25,773 nt of DNA from positions 1 to 25,773 of the forward strand of contig JAZQRF010000112.1 in assembly GCA_045629485.1 (NCBI GenBank), written 5' to 3'. Under the pieces are notes generated by a model. It was not told the origin of the DNA and did no database searches. It saw only the letters and a program-made list of their open reading frames with translations. The position numbers were made by a program, and so were the translations under genes. Positions within the stretch are counted from its first letter, which is position 1. Every line of letters starts with the position of its first letter. The DNA comes from Pseudopedobacter sp045629485 (lineage in GTDB: Bacteria > Bacteroidota > Bacteroidia > Sphingobacteriales > Sphingobacteriaceae). Positions 1-7,464 of the stretch are shown in pieces.

Positions 1-881
1 AAGTCGTTCTGTTTTCATACCATGTTTTTTAAATGAAAAAATAAATTGTTTTATCTAAACTAATTTAACAATAATGATTGTATTTATTTGTAAATGAGTA
101 GGTTATATTCTGTTTTTGATAGATTTTGATACTTTTTGATAGTTTTTGATACTTTTTGCCATGAAATATCGGTCTGTAGATGCGGTACCGGGAAAAAGAA
201 AATTGGGTAGTTTACCCCAGAAAAAACGCTTATTAAGCAATAATAAGCCACTAATTGGCGTTTAGGAGTTAGCTAAAGTTTCTGCATTTTTTTTTCTAAA
301 AAAACTGCGTTTTTTGTGAATTTTTTGAATTTTTTTAACATTTTTTTTGAAAAACATGGTAAAGTTTTCCATTTTCCTTACACTCTTTGCCAAAAACTTA
401 TAATGTTTTCCTGGTTTCTTTAGCCTGTTTTAGAAAAAACTTGTAAGATTTTCTAATTTATTTACCATGTTTTTGGATTACTTTATGAACTTTTCTGATT
501 TCTTTGTTATGTTTTTAGAAAAATTCACAAGTTTTTTCAATTTCTTTGAAAGGAATATCGATTTCTTTCAAAAAAAATAGAGATTCTTTCGAAGATTTTT
601 AGTAATCCTGTCAATTTCCGGGAATTTGTTCCTTCTTTTATCTGATTTACTTGCGGTAGGGGCTAAGGAGTTCTGCACCATCAGCTTATACTTAAGTCAT
701 CCCTTTTATTAACATGGCTTTTGCTGAAAAACCATCTCATTTTGTACATCAATATCGAATGCCAATAAAACTTAATAGTTAGATGATAAGGTAAAATTCT
801 TGGCTGAAAATAATTTGTTATTTGGGCATGGCTATTAAATTTTTAATAGGATTAAAACTAATTATTACTGTGCAGATTAGA
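1..881. other. Long AT-rich non-coding region with T- and A-tracts
   Basis: No convincing open reading frame is seen on either strand over these 881 bases. The stretch is dominated by runs of T or A: T9 at 287-295, A7 at 298-304, and T6 to T8 runs between 310 and 348. A 10-bp tandem repeat lies at 113-159. From about 350 to 600 the plus strand remains T-rich, with recurring words such as ATGTTTT. The final part, from about 700, must contain the promoter of the mutarotase gene that begins at 882, but I cannot place a consensus Bacteroidota promoter with confidence. No tRNA-like or terminator-like structure was recognised. The unusual composition could reflect bent DNA or simply relaxed sequence. 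Confidence 0.6.
113..159 (+). repeat. 10-bp tandem repeat, TTTTTGATA(G/C)
   Basis: Four consecutive 10-bp units occur at 113-122, 123-132, 133-142 and 143-152, followed by a partial fifth (TTTTTGC, 153-159). The units read TTTTTGATAG, ATTTTGATAC, TTTTTGATAG and TTTTTGATAC, so the last base alternates G and C and the array may also be read as two 20-bp units. The T5 tracts recur at the helical repeat of DNA, which is the arrangement known to give intrinsic curvature. Whether a protein binds here is not known. Confidence 0.85.
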
Positions 882-1256
882 ATGAATAGATATTGTTTAA
901 CGCTTGATTTGAAAGACGAACCGGGATTAATAGAAGAATATACAGATTGGCATAAACACGTGTGGCCCGAGGTGTTAAAAAGCATCAAACAATCTGGGGT
1001 AATAGACATGGAGATTTACCGTTTCAACAACCGTTTATTTATGATTATGGAAACCGAAACCTCTTTCTCTTTCGAGCAAAAAGCCTTAATAGATGCCGCC
1101 AACAATAAAGTAAAAGAATGGGAAGACAACATGTGGAAATACCAGCAGCAAATTCCGGGTGCAAAAAAGGGCGAAAAATGGATGCTGATGACCCGGATAT
1201 TTTCGATGTGCGAACAGGTTGATGCAAATAATTTAGAACGGCTAAGTCATGGTTAA
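882..1256 (+). CDS. L-rhamnose/L-fucose mutarotase family protein
   Basis: A 124-residue cytoplasmic enzyme of the RhaM-like mutarotase family (COG3254), which interconverts alpha and beta anomers of a 6-deoxy-L-sugar. The start at 882 gives MNRYCLTLDLKDEP, the usual N-terminus of this family; an in-frame TTG at 822 would add 20 residues unlike the family and is rejected. Tyr20 and His24, within EEYTDWHKHVWPE, match the catalytic Tyr and His of E. coli RhaM. The C-terminal block with GEKWMLMTRIF is also typical. Since the locus encodes three fucosidases and no recognised rhamnosidase, L-fucose is the more likely substrate (inference); automated annotation would usually say rhamnose. The 3' end overlaps the convergent AraC gene by 15 bp. 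No gene for later fucose catabolism is visible nearby. Confidence 0.87.
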   Translation: MNRYCLTLDLKDEPGLIEEYTDWHKHVWPEVLKSIKQSGVIDMEIYRFNNRLFMIMETETSFSFEQKALIDAANNKVKEWEDNMWKYQQQIPGAKKGEKWMLMTRIFSMCEQVDANNLERLSHG

Positions 1257-2147
1257 ACGCTTTTTGTAATAAGCCGGATTAACATTCATTACCTTCTTAA
1301 ATATCTTGGCGAAATGATGGCGGTCTGAAAAGCCGCAATTATAAGCGATCTCGTCTATTGTTTTATTGCTATGGTGCATTAAGTTGCAGGCCGTCTCTAT
1401 TTTAGTTTTAATAATATATTGCTGTACAGATATACCTGTACTTGTTTTAAACAACCTTGCGAAAGAATTAACCGCCATATTTGCTTTTTCGGCTAATTCT
1501 TCGTTGGTGATTTTATCGTTAAAATGCTTTTCGATAAACTTCATGGCACTAAAAATTCTTTGGTCTATGGTTCCAAATTTCCAGATATTATCCTGGAGCT
1601 GTAAGAGCGTATAATTAATCAGTTGGTTAATTCTAAGGCATTCGCTAAAATTAAAGGTAGTGTCTTCAGAGCAGGAATCCTGTATCTCATTAATAATGCC
1701 CAGTGTGTGGCTATCGCATGGCAAAACGTTAATTCCTGTCTTCACAAAATCTAAAGGGAAGCCTAAAGAAAAGTGGATAAACAGGTGATCTACCTTTTTC
1801 TTTTGTGCAATAGTGGCTAAATTATCTTTTTTAAGAAATTTCCTTCCGGAGATGCTTTCGTAATCACGGTGGTTCCCTTTCGTTTTTAACTCTGTAGAAA
1901 AAGCTGTGTTAGGTGGGATAATAACAAGGATATCCTGAGAAAGCTCTGTTATCGTATTGTTAAACATGATTCTGGCACCAGGTATATTGTTATGGTAAAT
2001 ACGCCAAAATGGTACAGAAAGGTCGAAACACTCCCATTCTTCCAGCACCCAGTAACGGCAGCACAATAACTTGATACTTACATCATTAAAAGCTTGCCGG
2101 GTTTCAGACGGATCTAATTTTTTCCTTTCAGTTACTTTTTCTCTCAT
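1242..2147 (-). CDS. AraC-family transcriptional regulator (first of two)
   Basis: A 301-residue protein with a C-terminal AraC/XylS DNA-binding domain of two helix-turn-helix motifs, covering roughly the last 100 residues: FNDKITNEELAEKANMAVN and then KTIDEIAYNCGFSDRHHFAK, ending PAYYKKR. The N-terminal two thirds should be a cupin-like sensing domain but show no motif I can name. I place the start at 2147 (MREKVTERKK); an upstream in-frame ATG at 2195 would add 16 residues of unlikely character. The gene converges on the mutarotase gene and diverges from the second AraC gene across 217 bp. This arrangement suggests control of one or both flanking units, with L-fucose or an oligosaccharide as possible effector (inference). 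Confidence 0.88.
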   Translation of the reverse strand: MREKVTERKKLDPSETRQAFNDVSIKLLCCRYWVLEEWECFDLSVPFWRIYHNNIPGARIMFNNTITELSQDILVIIPPNTAFSTELKTKGNHRDYESISGRKFLKKDNLATIAQKKKVDHLFIHFSLGFPLDFVKTGINVLPCDSHTLGIINEIQDSCSEDTTFNFSECLRINQLINYTLLQLQDNIWKFGTIDQRIFSAMKFIEKHFNDKITNEELAEKANMAVNSFARLFKTSTGISVQQYIIKTKIETACNLMHHSNKTIDEIAYNCGFSDRHHFAKIFKKVMNVNPAYYKKRLTMT

Positions 2148-2364
2148 ACTCTGATGTTTGTTTTGTACATATATTTGGATAAACCATATATACATATAGC
2201 AAAATAAGTTTAAGTATTTTACAGAAGCAATAATAAACTAAATAAAATAAGAATTTAAAAAAGACAGTCGGTGATTTAAAGTGACCGAAAAAAGCCAAAA
2301 AAATGGCTAATGGGATTGTTATTGCCCTAATTAATTGAATTTTTAACCAAAATTAAAACTAAAA

Positions 2365-3231
2365 ATGAAGCCGCAATTACTTAAAGTATCTATGGAACCT
2401 GCTCAATCATTTAGTATACGTCAGGATTCCCAACCATTTATTAACAATAAATGGCACTACCATCCTGAGGTTGAACTTATACATTTTAAAGAAGGTAAAG
2501 GAACTCAGTTTATAGGTGATAGCATTATGCCATTTCAAGAAGGCGATATTATTCTTGTTGGAGCCAACCTGCCGCATTACTGGCGTTTTGATAAATGTTA
2601 TTTTGAAGATACAAAAAAACACAAGGCAGATGTAAATGTTGCCCATTTTCCAGAGAACTTTTTAGGAGATTTTCTTAATCTCCCGGAAAATAAAGCTTTA
2701 AAAACTATCCTTGATAAATCAAAAAGAGGAATAAAAATTATTAAAGGAAACAAAGAATTGATTGCCTTAATGCTGCACAATATGTTGCAGGCCGAGGGCA
2801 CAGAAAGAATTATTTACCTTATCCAGGCATTGCTGGAGATTGCAAAATGCGAGAAAATAGAAATTCTTTCTTCTATAGGTTTCGAGTTAAACCAGGAAGA
2901 GTTTGAGCGAGACAGGATCAAAGATATTTACGATTATTCTTATGCGAATTTCAGGAATAAGATCAATCTGGAAGAGATTGCAGAAGTAGCTAAAATTAGC
3001 CCGAATTCTTTCTGTCGTTATTTTAAATCAAGAACAAAAAAAACTTATTCTCAATTCTTAACAGAAATAAAAGTGGGACAAGCTTGTAAATTGCTGATAG
3101 ATAATAAATTAAATATTAAGCAAGTGTGTTACGAAAGCGGATTTAATAATTTCGCAAGTTTCCATAAAAGCTTTAAATGTATAACTGGTAAAAGTCCGCT
3201 TATTTACCAAAAAGAATTTATGGCAGCGTAA
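2365..3231 (+). CDS. AraC-family regulator with N-terminal cupin domain
   Basis: A 288-residue regulator. Residues about 15-95 form a cupin (AraC_binding-like) sensor with WHYHPEVELIHFKEGKGTQF and the closing GDIILVGANLPHYWR, a pattern common in Bacteroidota AraC proteins. Residues about 185-285 form the double helix-turn-helix domain: INLEEIAEVAKISPNSFCRYFK, then LNIKQVCYESGFNNFASFHK and the family signature TGKSPLIYQKE. The stop lies 39 bp before the GH3 gene on the same strand, so it is probably the local activator of the downstream glycosidase genes (inference). It is clearly distinct in sequence from the divergent AraC protein, so the two are not a recent duplication. Confidence 0.92.
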   Translation: MKPQLLKVSMEPAQSFSIRQDSQPFINNKWHYHPEVELIHFKEGKGTQFIGDSIMPFQEGDIILVGANLPHYWRFDKCYFEDTKKHKADVNVAHFPENFLGDFLNLPENKALKTILDKSKRGIKIIKGNKELIALMLHNMLQAEGTERIIYLIQALLEIAKCEKIEILSSIGFELNQEEFERDRIKDIYDYSYANFRNKINLEEIAEVAKISPNSFCRYFKSRTKKTYSQFLTEIKVGQACKLLIDNKLNIKQVCYESGFNNFASFHKSFKCITGKSPLIYQKEFMAA

Positions 3232-3270
3232 GTACTGCATAGCAAACCAGCAGATCCGATTTAGATTATA

Positions 3271-5685
3271 ATGTTCATGAAGAAAAAAGTTTATCCCAGT
3301 ATTTTAGTCCTTTCCTTAGCCTTTTTAGGTGTTGATACCAGTTATGCTCAAAAAAACAATTCATCGATTTATCACAAAGATTGGATAGACTTTAACAAGA
3401 ACGGGAAAAAAGATATTTACGAAGACAGTAAACAACCGGTAGAAAAGCGTGTGGCAAATTTACTGTCGTTAATGAGTGTAGAAGAAAAAACCAACCAAAC
3501 GGCAACTTTATATGGCTACGGCAGGGTATTAAAAGACGAGATGCCAACACCCGACTGGAAAAATTCCATCTGGAAAGATGGTATAGCTAATATGGATGAA
3601 GCTTTAAACAGCTTGCCAAACAATAAAAAAGCGGTTACCCAATATTCTTTTCCCTATAGCAAACATGCCAAAGCCATTAACACCCTGCAGAAATGGTTTA
3701 TAGAAGAAACGAGGTTAGGCATCCCGGTAGATTTTACAAACGAAGGAATTCATGGGCTTTGCCATGATAGGGCAACACCTTTTTGTGCACCTATAGGCAT
3801 TGGCAGTACCTGGAATAAAAATTTAGTTAGAAAAGGAGGCGAAATTGTTGGCAGAGAAGCCAAAGCCCTGGGCTATACCAACGTGTATTCGCCAATTTTA
3901 GATTTAGCCAGAGACCCCAGATGGGGCAGAGTGGTAGAATGCTATGGCGAAGACCCCTTTCTGGTTGCAGAATTAGGAAAGAACGCTGTTTCTGGTATCC
4001 AGAGTAAAGGAGTTGCCTCAACCTTAAAACATTACGCTGTGTATAGTGTACCCAAAGGCGGCAGAGATGGGCATGCCCGTACCGACCCGCATGTGGGGCC
4101 TAGAGAATTACATCAAATTCATCTTTACCCGTTCAAAAAAGTGATAAAAGAGGCTAAACCAATGGGCGTAATGAGCAGTTATAACGATTGGGATGGAGTA
4201 CCTGTTAGCGCCAGCTCTTATTTTTTAAATGATTTATTAAGAAAAGAATACGGCTTTGATGGTTATGTAGTTTCTGATAGCGAAGCTGTAGAATTTATAG
4301 CCTCTAAACATAGAGTAGCTAAAGATTTTAAGGAAGCCTCGGTTCTGGCATTAAATGCAGGTTTAAACGTTTGGACTAACTTTAGGCAACCCGAAAATTA
4401 CATTAATAATTTAAGAGAATCTGTTAAAGATGGTTCTTTAAAAATGGAAGTTCTGGATCAGAGGGTAAGCGAAGTGCTAAGCGTAAAGTTTAGGTTGGGG
4501 CTGTTTGATGATCCATTTACGAAAAATCCAAAAGCTTCTGATGCCCGGGTTCAAACTGCAGATGATAAAAAGTTTGCAGAACAGCTAAACAAAGAATCCA
4601 TCGTGTTATTAAAAAACCAGAATAACTTTTTGCCACTTGATAAAAATAAAAACCAGAAGATTTTGGTTACAGGCCCCTTAGCTACAGAAATTGGTTATAC
4701 AATTAGCAGGTACGGCCCATCAAACAATCCATCCATATCTATATTAGATGGATTAAAACAGTATAATAATCAAAAATTAAATATTGATTATGCAAAAGGT
4801 TGTGATATCGTAAATGAAGGATGGCCTTTAACAGAAATTATCGATAACGGCTTAACTACTGCTGAACAGTTAATGATTGATGAAGCTGTTGCAAAAGCAA
4901 AACTATCTGATGTAATTATTGCTGTAGTAGGCGAAGACGAAAAAACTGTTGGCGAAAGTTTATCAAGAACAAGCTTGAATTTGCCCGGCAGGCAATTAGA
5001 ACTTTTAAAAGCTTTACATAAAACCGGCAAGCCAGTAGTGATGGTATTGGTAAATGGCAGGCCGCTTACCATCAATTGGGAAAATCAATACCTAACATCT
5101 ATATTAGAAACTTGGTTTTTAGGCCCATCCGCCGGCAAAGTTGTTGCAGAAACGTTGTTCGGAGACTATAATCCCGGAGGTAAACTGCCGGTTACTTTTC
5201 CAAAATCAATTGGGCAAATAGAATCTAATTTTCCTTTTAAACCGGGTTCTCATGCCAATCAGCCTCATTCCGGAGATAACGGATTTGGCAGAACTAGAGT
5301 ACAAGGTGCCCTGTACCCCTTTGGTTATGGTTTAAGTTATACAACGTTTGATTACAAAAATTTAAAAATTGACCAGTCTCCAAAAGATAGTATTGCTGTC
5401 ACGTTTAATCTAACCAATACAGGTAAAGTAGCCGGAGACGAAGTTGTTCAGCTATATTTCAAAGATCTGATTAGCAGTGTAATTACTTACGATACCCAAC
5501 TAAGAGCATTTGAGCGAATACACCTTAAAGCCGGCGAAACTAAGGCTGTAACACTTAAATTTAGCAAGCAAGATTTAGAATTTTTAGATAAGGATATGAA
5601 ATGGGTGGTAGAAGCTGGTGATTACGAGATATACATCGGAAGTTCATCCGAAGATATCAGGCTAAAAGGAAATTTTACACTTTAA
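3271..5685 (+). CDS. GH3 family beta-glycosidase (beta-glucosidase/xylosidase type), secreted
   Basis: An 804-residue exported exo-acting beta-glycosidase of family GH3. A signal peptide ends near VDTSYAQ; translation may start at 3271 or at the ATG at 3277 (MKKKVYPS). The GH3 N-terminal domain spans about residues 45-410. The motif GFDGYVVSDSEAV places the catalytic nucleophile at Asp336. The GH3 C-terminal domain runs from about 440 to 690 and includes GEDEKTVGESLSRTSLNLPG and PFGYGLSYT. A fibronectin III-like domain closes the protein (about 705-795; NTGKVAGDEVVQLYFKD). Length and order are those of full-size Bacteroidota GH3 enzymes. GH3 members act on beta-glucosides, beta-xylosides and a few other linkages, so the sugar cannot be fixed from sequence. 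The gene is co-directional with the AraC gene upstream. Confidence 0.93.
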   Translation: MFMKKKVYPSILVLSLAFLGVDTSYAQKNNSSIYHKDWIDFNKNGKKDIYEDSKQPVEKRVANLLSLMSVEEKTNQTATLYGYGRVLKDEMPTPDWKNSIWKDGIANMDEALNSLPNNKKAVTQYSFPYSKHAKAINTLQKWFIEETRLGIPVDFTNEGIHGLCHDRATPFCAPIGIGSTWNKNLVRKGGEIVGREAKALGYTNVYSPILDLARDPRWGRVVECYGEDPFLVAELGKNAVSGIQSKGVASTLKHYAVYSVPKGGRDGHARTDPHVGPRELHQIHLYPFKKVIKEAKPMGVMSSYNDWDGVPVSASSYFLNDLLRKEYGFDGYVVSDSEAVEFIASKHRVAKDFKEASVLALNAGLNVWTNFRQPENYINNLRESVKDGSLKMEVLDQRVSEVLSVKFRLGLFDDPFTKNPKASDARVQTADDKKFAEQLNKESIVLLKNQNNFLPLDKNKNQKILVTGPLATEIGYTISRYGPSNNPSISILDGLKQYNNQKLNIDYAKGCDIVNEGWPLTEIIDNGLTTAEQLMIDEAVAKAKLSDVIIAVVGEDEKTVGESLSRTSLNLPGRQLELLKALHKTGKPVVMVLVNGRPLTINWENQYLTSILETWFLGPSAGKVVAETLFGDYNPGGKLPVTFPKSIGQIESNFPFKPGSHANQPHSGDNGFGRTRVQGALYPFGYGLSYTTFDYKNLKIDQSPKDSIAVTFNLTNTGKVAGDEVVQLYFKDLISSVITYDTQLRAFERIHLKAGETKAVTLKFSKQDLEFLDKDMKWVVEAGDYEIYIGSSSEDIRLKGNFTL

Positions 5686-5717
5686 TGCCAAGATATATGT
5701 ATTAAGATGCCAAAATC

Positions 5718-5763
5718 AATTAATAAAGCCAGGTAAATAATTGTTTACTTGGCTTTATTAATT
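5718..5763 (+). terminator. Strong 20-bp hairpin between GH3 and beta-helix genes
   Basis: Arms at 5718-5737 and 5744-5763 pair over 20 bp with a 6-nt loop; the only imperfection is a G-U wobble (5732 with 5749). The core is GCCAGGTAAA against TTTACTTGGC. No run of U follows the stem, so it is not a textbook intrinsic terminator. It could be a leaky terminator, an mRNA processing or stability element, or an attenuator. It ends 18 nt before the start codon of the lipoprotein gene. Confidence 0.6.
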
Positions 5764-5781
5764 ATAAACCAACCAATAATT

Positions 5782-7452
5782 ATGAAGATCACATTTAATT
5801 TATTTTTGGCAATACTGATTTTTTTTAGTTTTTCGTGTAAGAAATCTAAAGATGCAGAGCCTCCAAAAGGAGATGATACAGAAGTTCCTACTCCTCAGCC
5901 AGAACCAGAACCAACAGGGCCATACGAGCCTACTACGAATATGATATTTTTAAATGGAGATGGTAGTTTAGGTTATAATCTCTATGCAAATCAAGGGGAG
6001 AGAATTAAAGTAAATGTGGTTCCGGACTTTTCTACAGCAGGTTACAAAAAAGGAGGAGTAGCTATACCAAATATTGATGATATAAAAATTGAATTGACAG
6101 CTGTTGAAGGAGACAATCTTTCACAAATCCAAGCAGCTATTAATAATGTTGGGAATCTGACTCTTAATCGTGAAGGAGTTAGAGGTGTAATTCTGCTAAA
6201 GGCGGGTTTATATAATGTTAGTAATACACTAACAATAAATAAAAGTGGTATTATTTTAAGAGGAGAGGGGCAAGGAGCAAATGGAACAATCATAAAATCA
6301 AATAGAACATCACAGCATAATATGATAAATATTCATGGAGTAGCGACTTCTTATTCAAGATCTAATCTTAAAAAAATTACAACACCTTATGTAGGTACAG
6401 GTAAATTAGGATTTACAGTAGAGAGCGGATCTGGTTTGGTAGCAGGAGATAAAATTGCCATTTATAAAACTCCTAATACTTATTGGATAACAGATCTTAA
6501 TGTAGGGCAATATAACTGGACACCTTCTGGCTTTACTATGGATTATGAAAGAACCGTTAAAGAAGTTGTTGGAGATAGCATCTTGTTAGACGCTCCGGTA
6601 GTAGACCCAATGCAAACTAAATATGGTGGTGGTTCTGTTTATAAACTAATCCCTAATCAAAGAGTTAACAATTCTGCAGTAGAAAATATGGTTTTAGAAT
6701 GTGTTTATAGTTCTAATACCGATGAGAACCATGCCTGGATTGGGATTGAATTGAAGAATGCTGAAAATTGTTGGGTAAGAGGCGTTACAGTTAAATATGT
6801 TGGTTATGCTGCAATAAGTGTGAGTACCAATTCTCATTATAATACTATAGAAGAATGTGCTATGATAGATGGTAAAGCTCAAAATACAGGAAGTAGATTG
6901 TATTCTTTTAATTTAGAAGGTGGAGCTAGTTTTAATTTATTTCAAAGATGTTTTGCCAGAGGAGGAAGACATGATTTTGTAACAGGTTCTAAGGTTCCTG
7001 GGCCTAATGTTTTCTTAGATTGTGTGGCAGTAAGCACAAAGAATGATATTGGTCCTCATCATCGTTGGTCAACCGGGTTGTTGTTTGATAATATTGTAGG
7101 TGGACAAATTAGAGTTTGGGATAGAGGAATGAGTGGCACAGGTCATGGATGGTCTGGTGTGCAAACTATGTTTTACAACTGTAAATCAGAAACTTCATTT
7201 ATTAGGGTAGACAGCCCTAAAGGGGCAATAAATTGGAGTATTGGCAGCAAAGGTGTAAATGCAAAGCAGGGTGCAGGATTTTTCGAAAGTTGGAATACGA
7301 ATGTGAGTCCGAGAAGCTTGTATATAGCGCAACTTAAAGATAGACTAGGTAATACTGCAGTAGAAAATATTACTACAAATGCACAAAGAGCAGGTAGTAT
7401 AGAGACATTAATTAAAACTTGGGCAGGTAATGGAAAATTGCCAAGCGAATAA
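5782..7452 (+). CDS. Surface lipoprotein with predicted right-handed beta-helix (possible polysaccharide lyase)
   Basis: A 556-residue lipoprotein. The start at 5782 gives a type II signal (MKITFNLFLAILIFFSFSC, lipid-bearing Cys19); an ATG at 5749 lies within the hairpin arm and would spoil the signal. A Pro/Glu/Thr-rich linker (about residues 27-50) follows, as expected for surface-tethered proteins. From about residue 115 the pectate-lyase-like pattern appears: IQAAINNVGN, VILLKAGLYNVSNTLTINKSGIILRGEG, then turns such as NCWVRGVTVKYVGYAAISV, NTIEECAMID and NLFQRCFARGGRHDFV. GTGHGWSGVQTMFYNC is a striking late motif. The fold is well supported; the activity is not. Several lyase and hydrolase families use it. 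It stops 12 bp before the next gene, with which it is probably co-transcribed. Since GH105 implies a lyase product, this is one of two lyase candidates (inference). Confidence 0.75.
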   Translation: MKITFNLFLAILIFFSFSCKKSKDAEPPKGDDTEVPTPQPEPEPTGPYEPTTNMIFLNGDGSLGYNLYANQGERIKVNVVPDFSTAGYKKGGVAIPNIDDIKIELTAVEGDNLSQIQAAINNVGNLTLNREGVRGVILLKAGLYNVSNTLTINKSGIILRGEGQGANGTIIKSNRTSQHNMINIHGVATSYSRSNLKKITTPYVGTGKLGFTVESGSGLVAGDKIAIYKTPNTYWITDLNVGQYNWTPSGFTMDYERTVKEVVGDSILLDAPVVDPMQTKYGGGSVYKLIPNQRVNNSAVENMVLECVYSSNTDENHAWIGIELKNAENCWVRGVTVKYVGYAAISVSTNSHYNTIEECAMIDGKAQNTGSRLYSFNLEGGASFNLFQRCFARGGRHDFVTGSKVPGPNVFLDCVAVSTKNDIGPHHRWSTGLLFDNIVGGQIRVWDRGMSGTGHGWSGVQTMFYNCKSETSFIRVDSPKGAINWSIGSKGVNAKQGAGFFESWNTNVSPRSLYIAQLKDRLGNTAVENITTNAQRAGSIETLIKTWAGNGKLPSE

Positions 7453-7464
7453 CAGTAATAAATA

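Noticed and set aside
113..159. CRISPR-like array
   Set aside because: The units are directly adjacent 10-mers with no spacers.
822..881. Upstream extension of the mutarotase gene from a TTG
   Set aside because: The added 20 residues are unlike the family, whose members begin at the MNRYC-type motif encoded from 882.
2170..2177. TATATTTG, an exact TAnnTTTG -7 element on the plus strand
   Set aside because: It has no -33 element at the right distance and is 188 bp from the AraC start in AT-rich DNA, so a chance match is likely.
2148..2195. Longer AraC product from an ATG at 2195 on the minus strand
   Set aside because: The additional residues (MYIWFIQIYVQNKHQS) do not resemble an AraC N-terminus, and the ATG at 2147 is a natural start.
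5686..5713. Direct repeat ATGCCAA after the GH3 stop, as a possible insertion-site duplication
   Set aside because: Only 7 bp long and about 20 bp apart, with no mobile element between.
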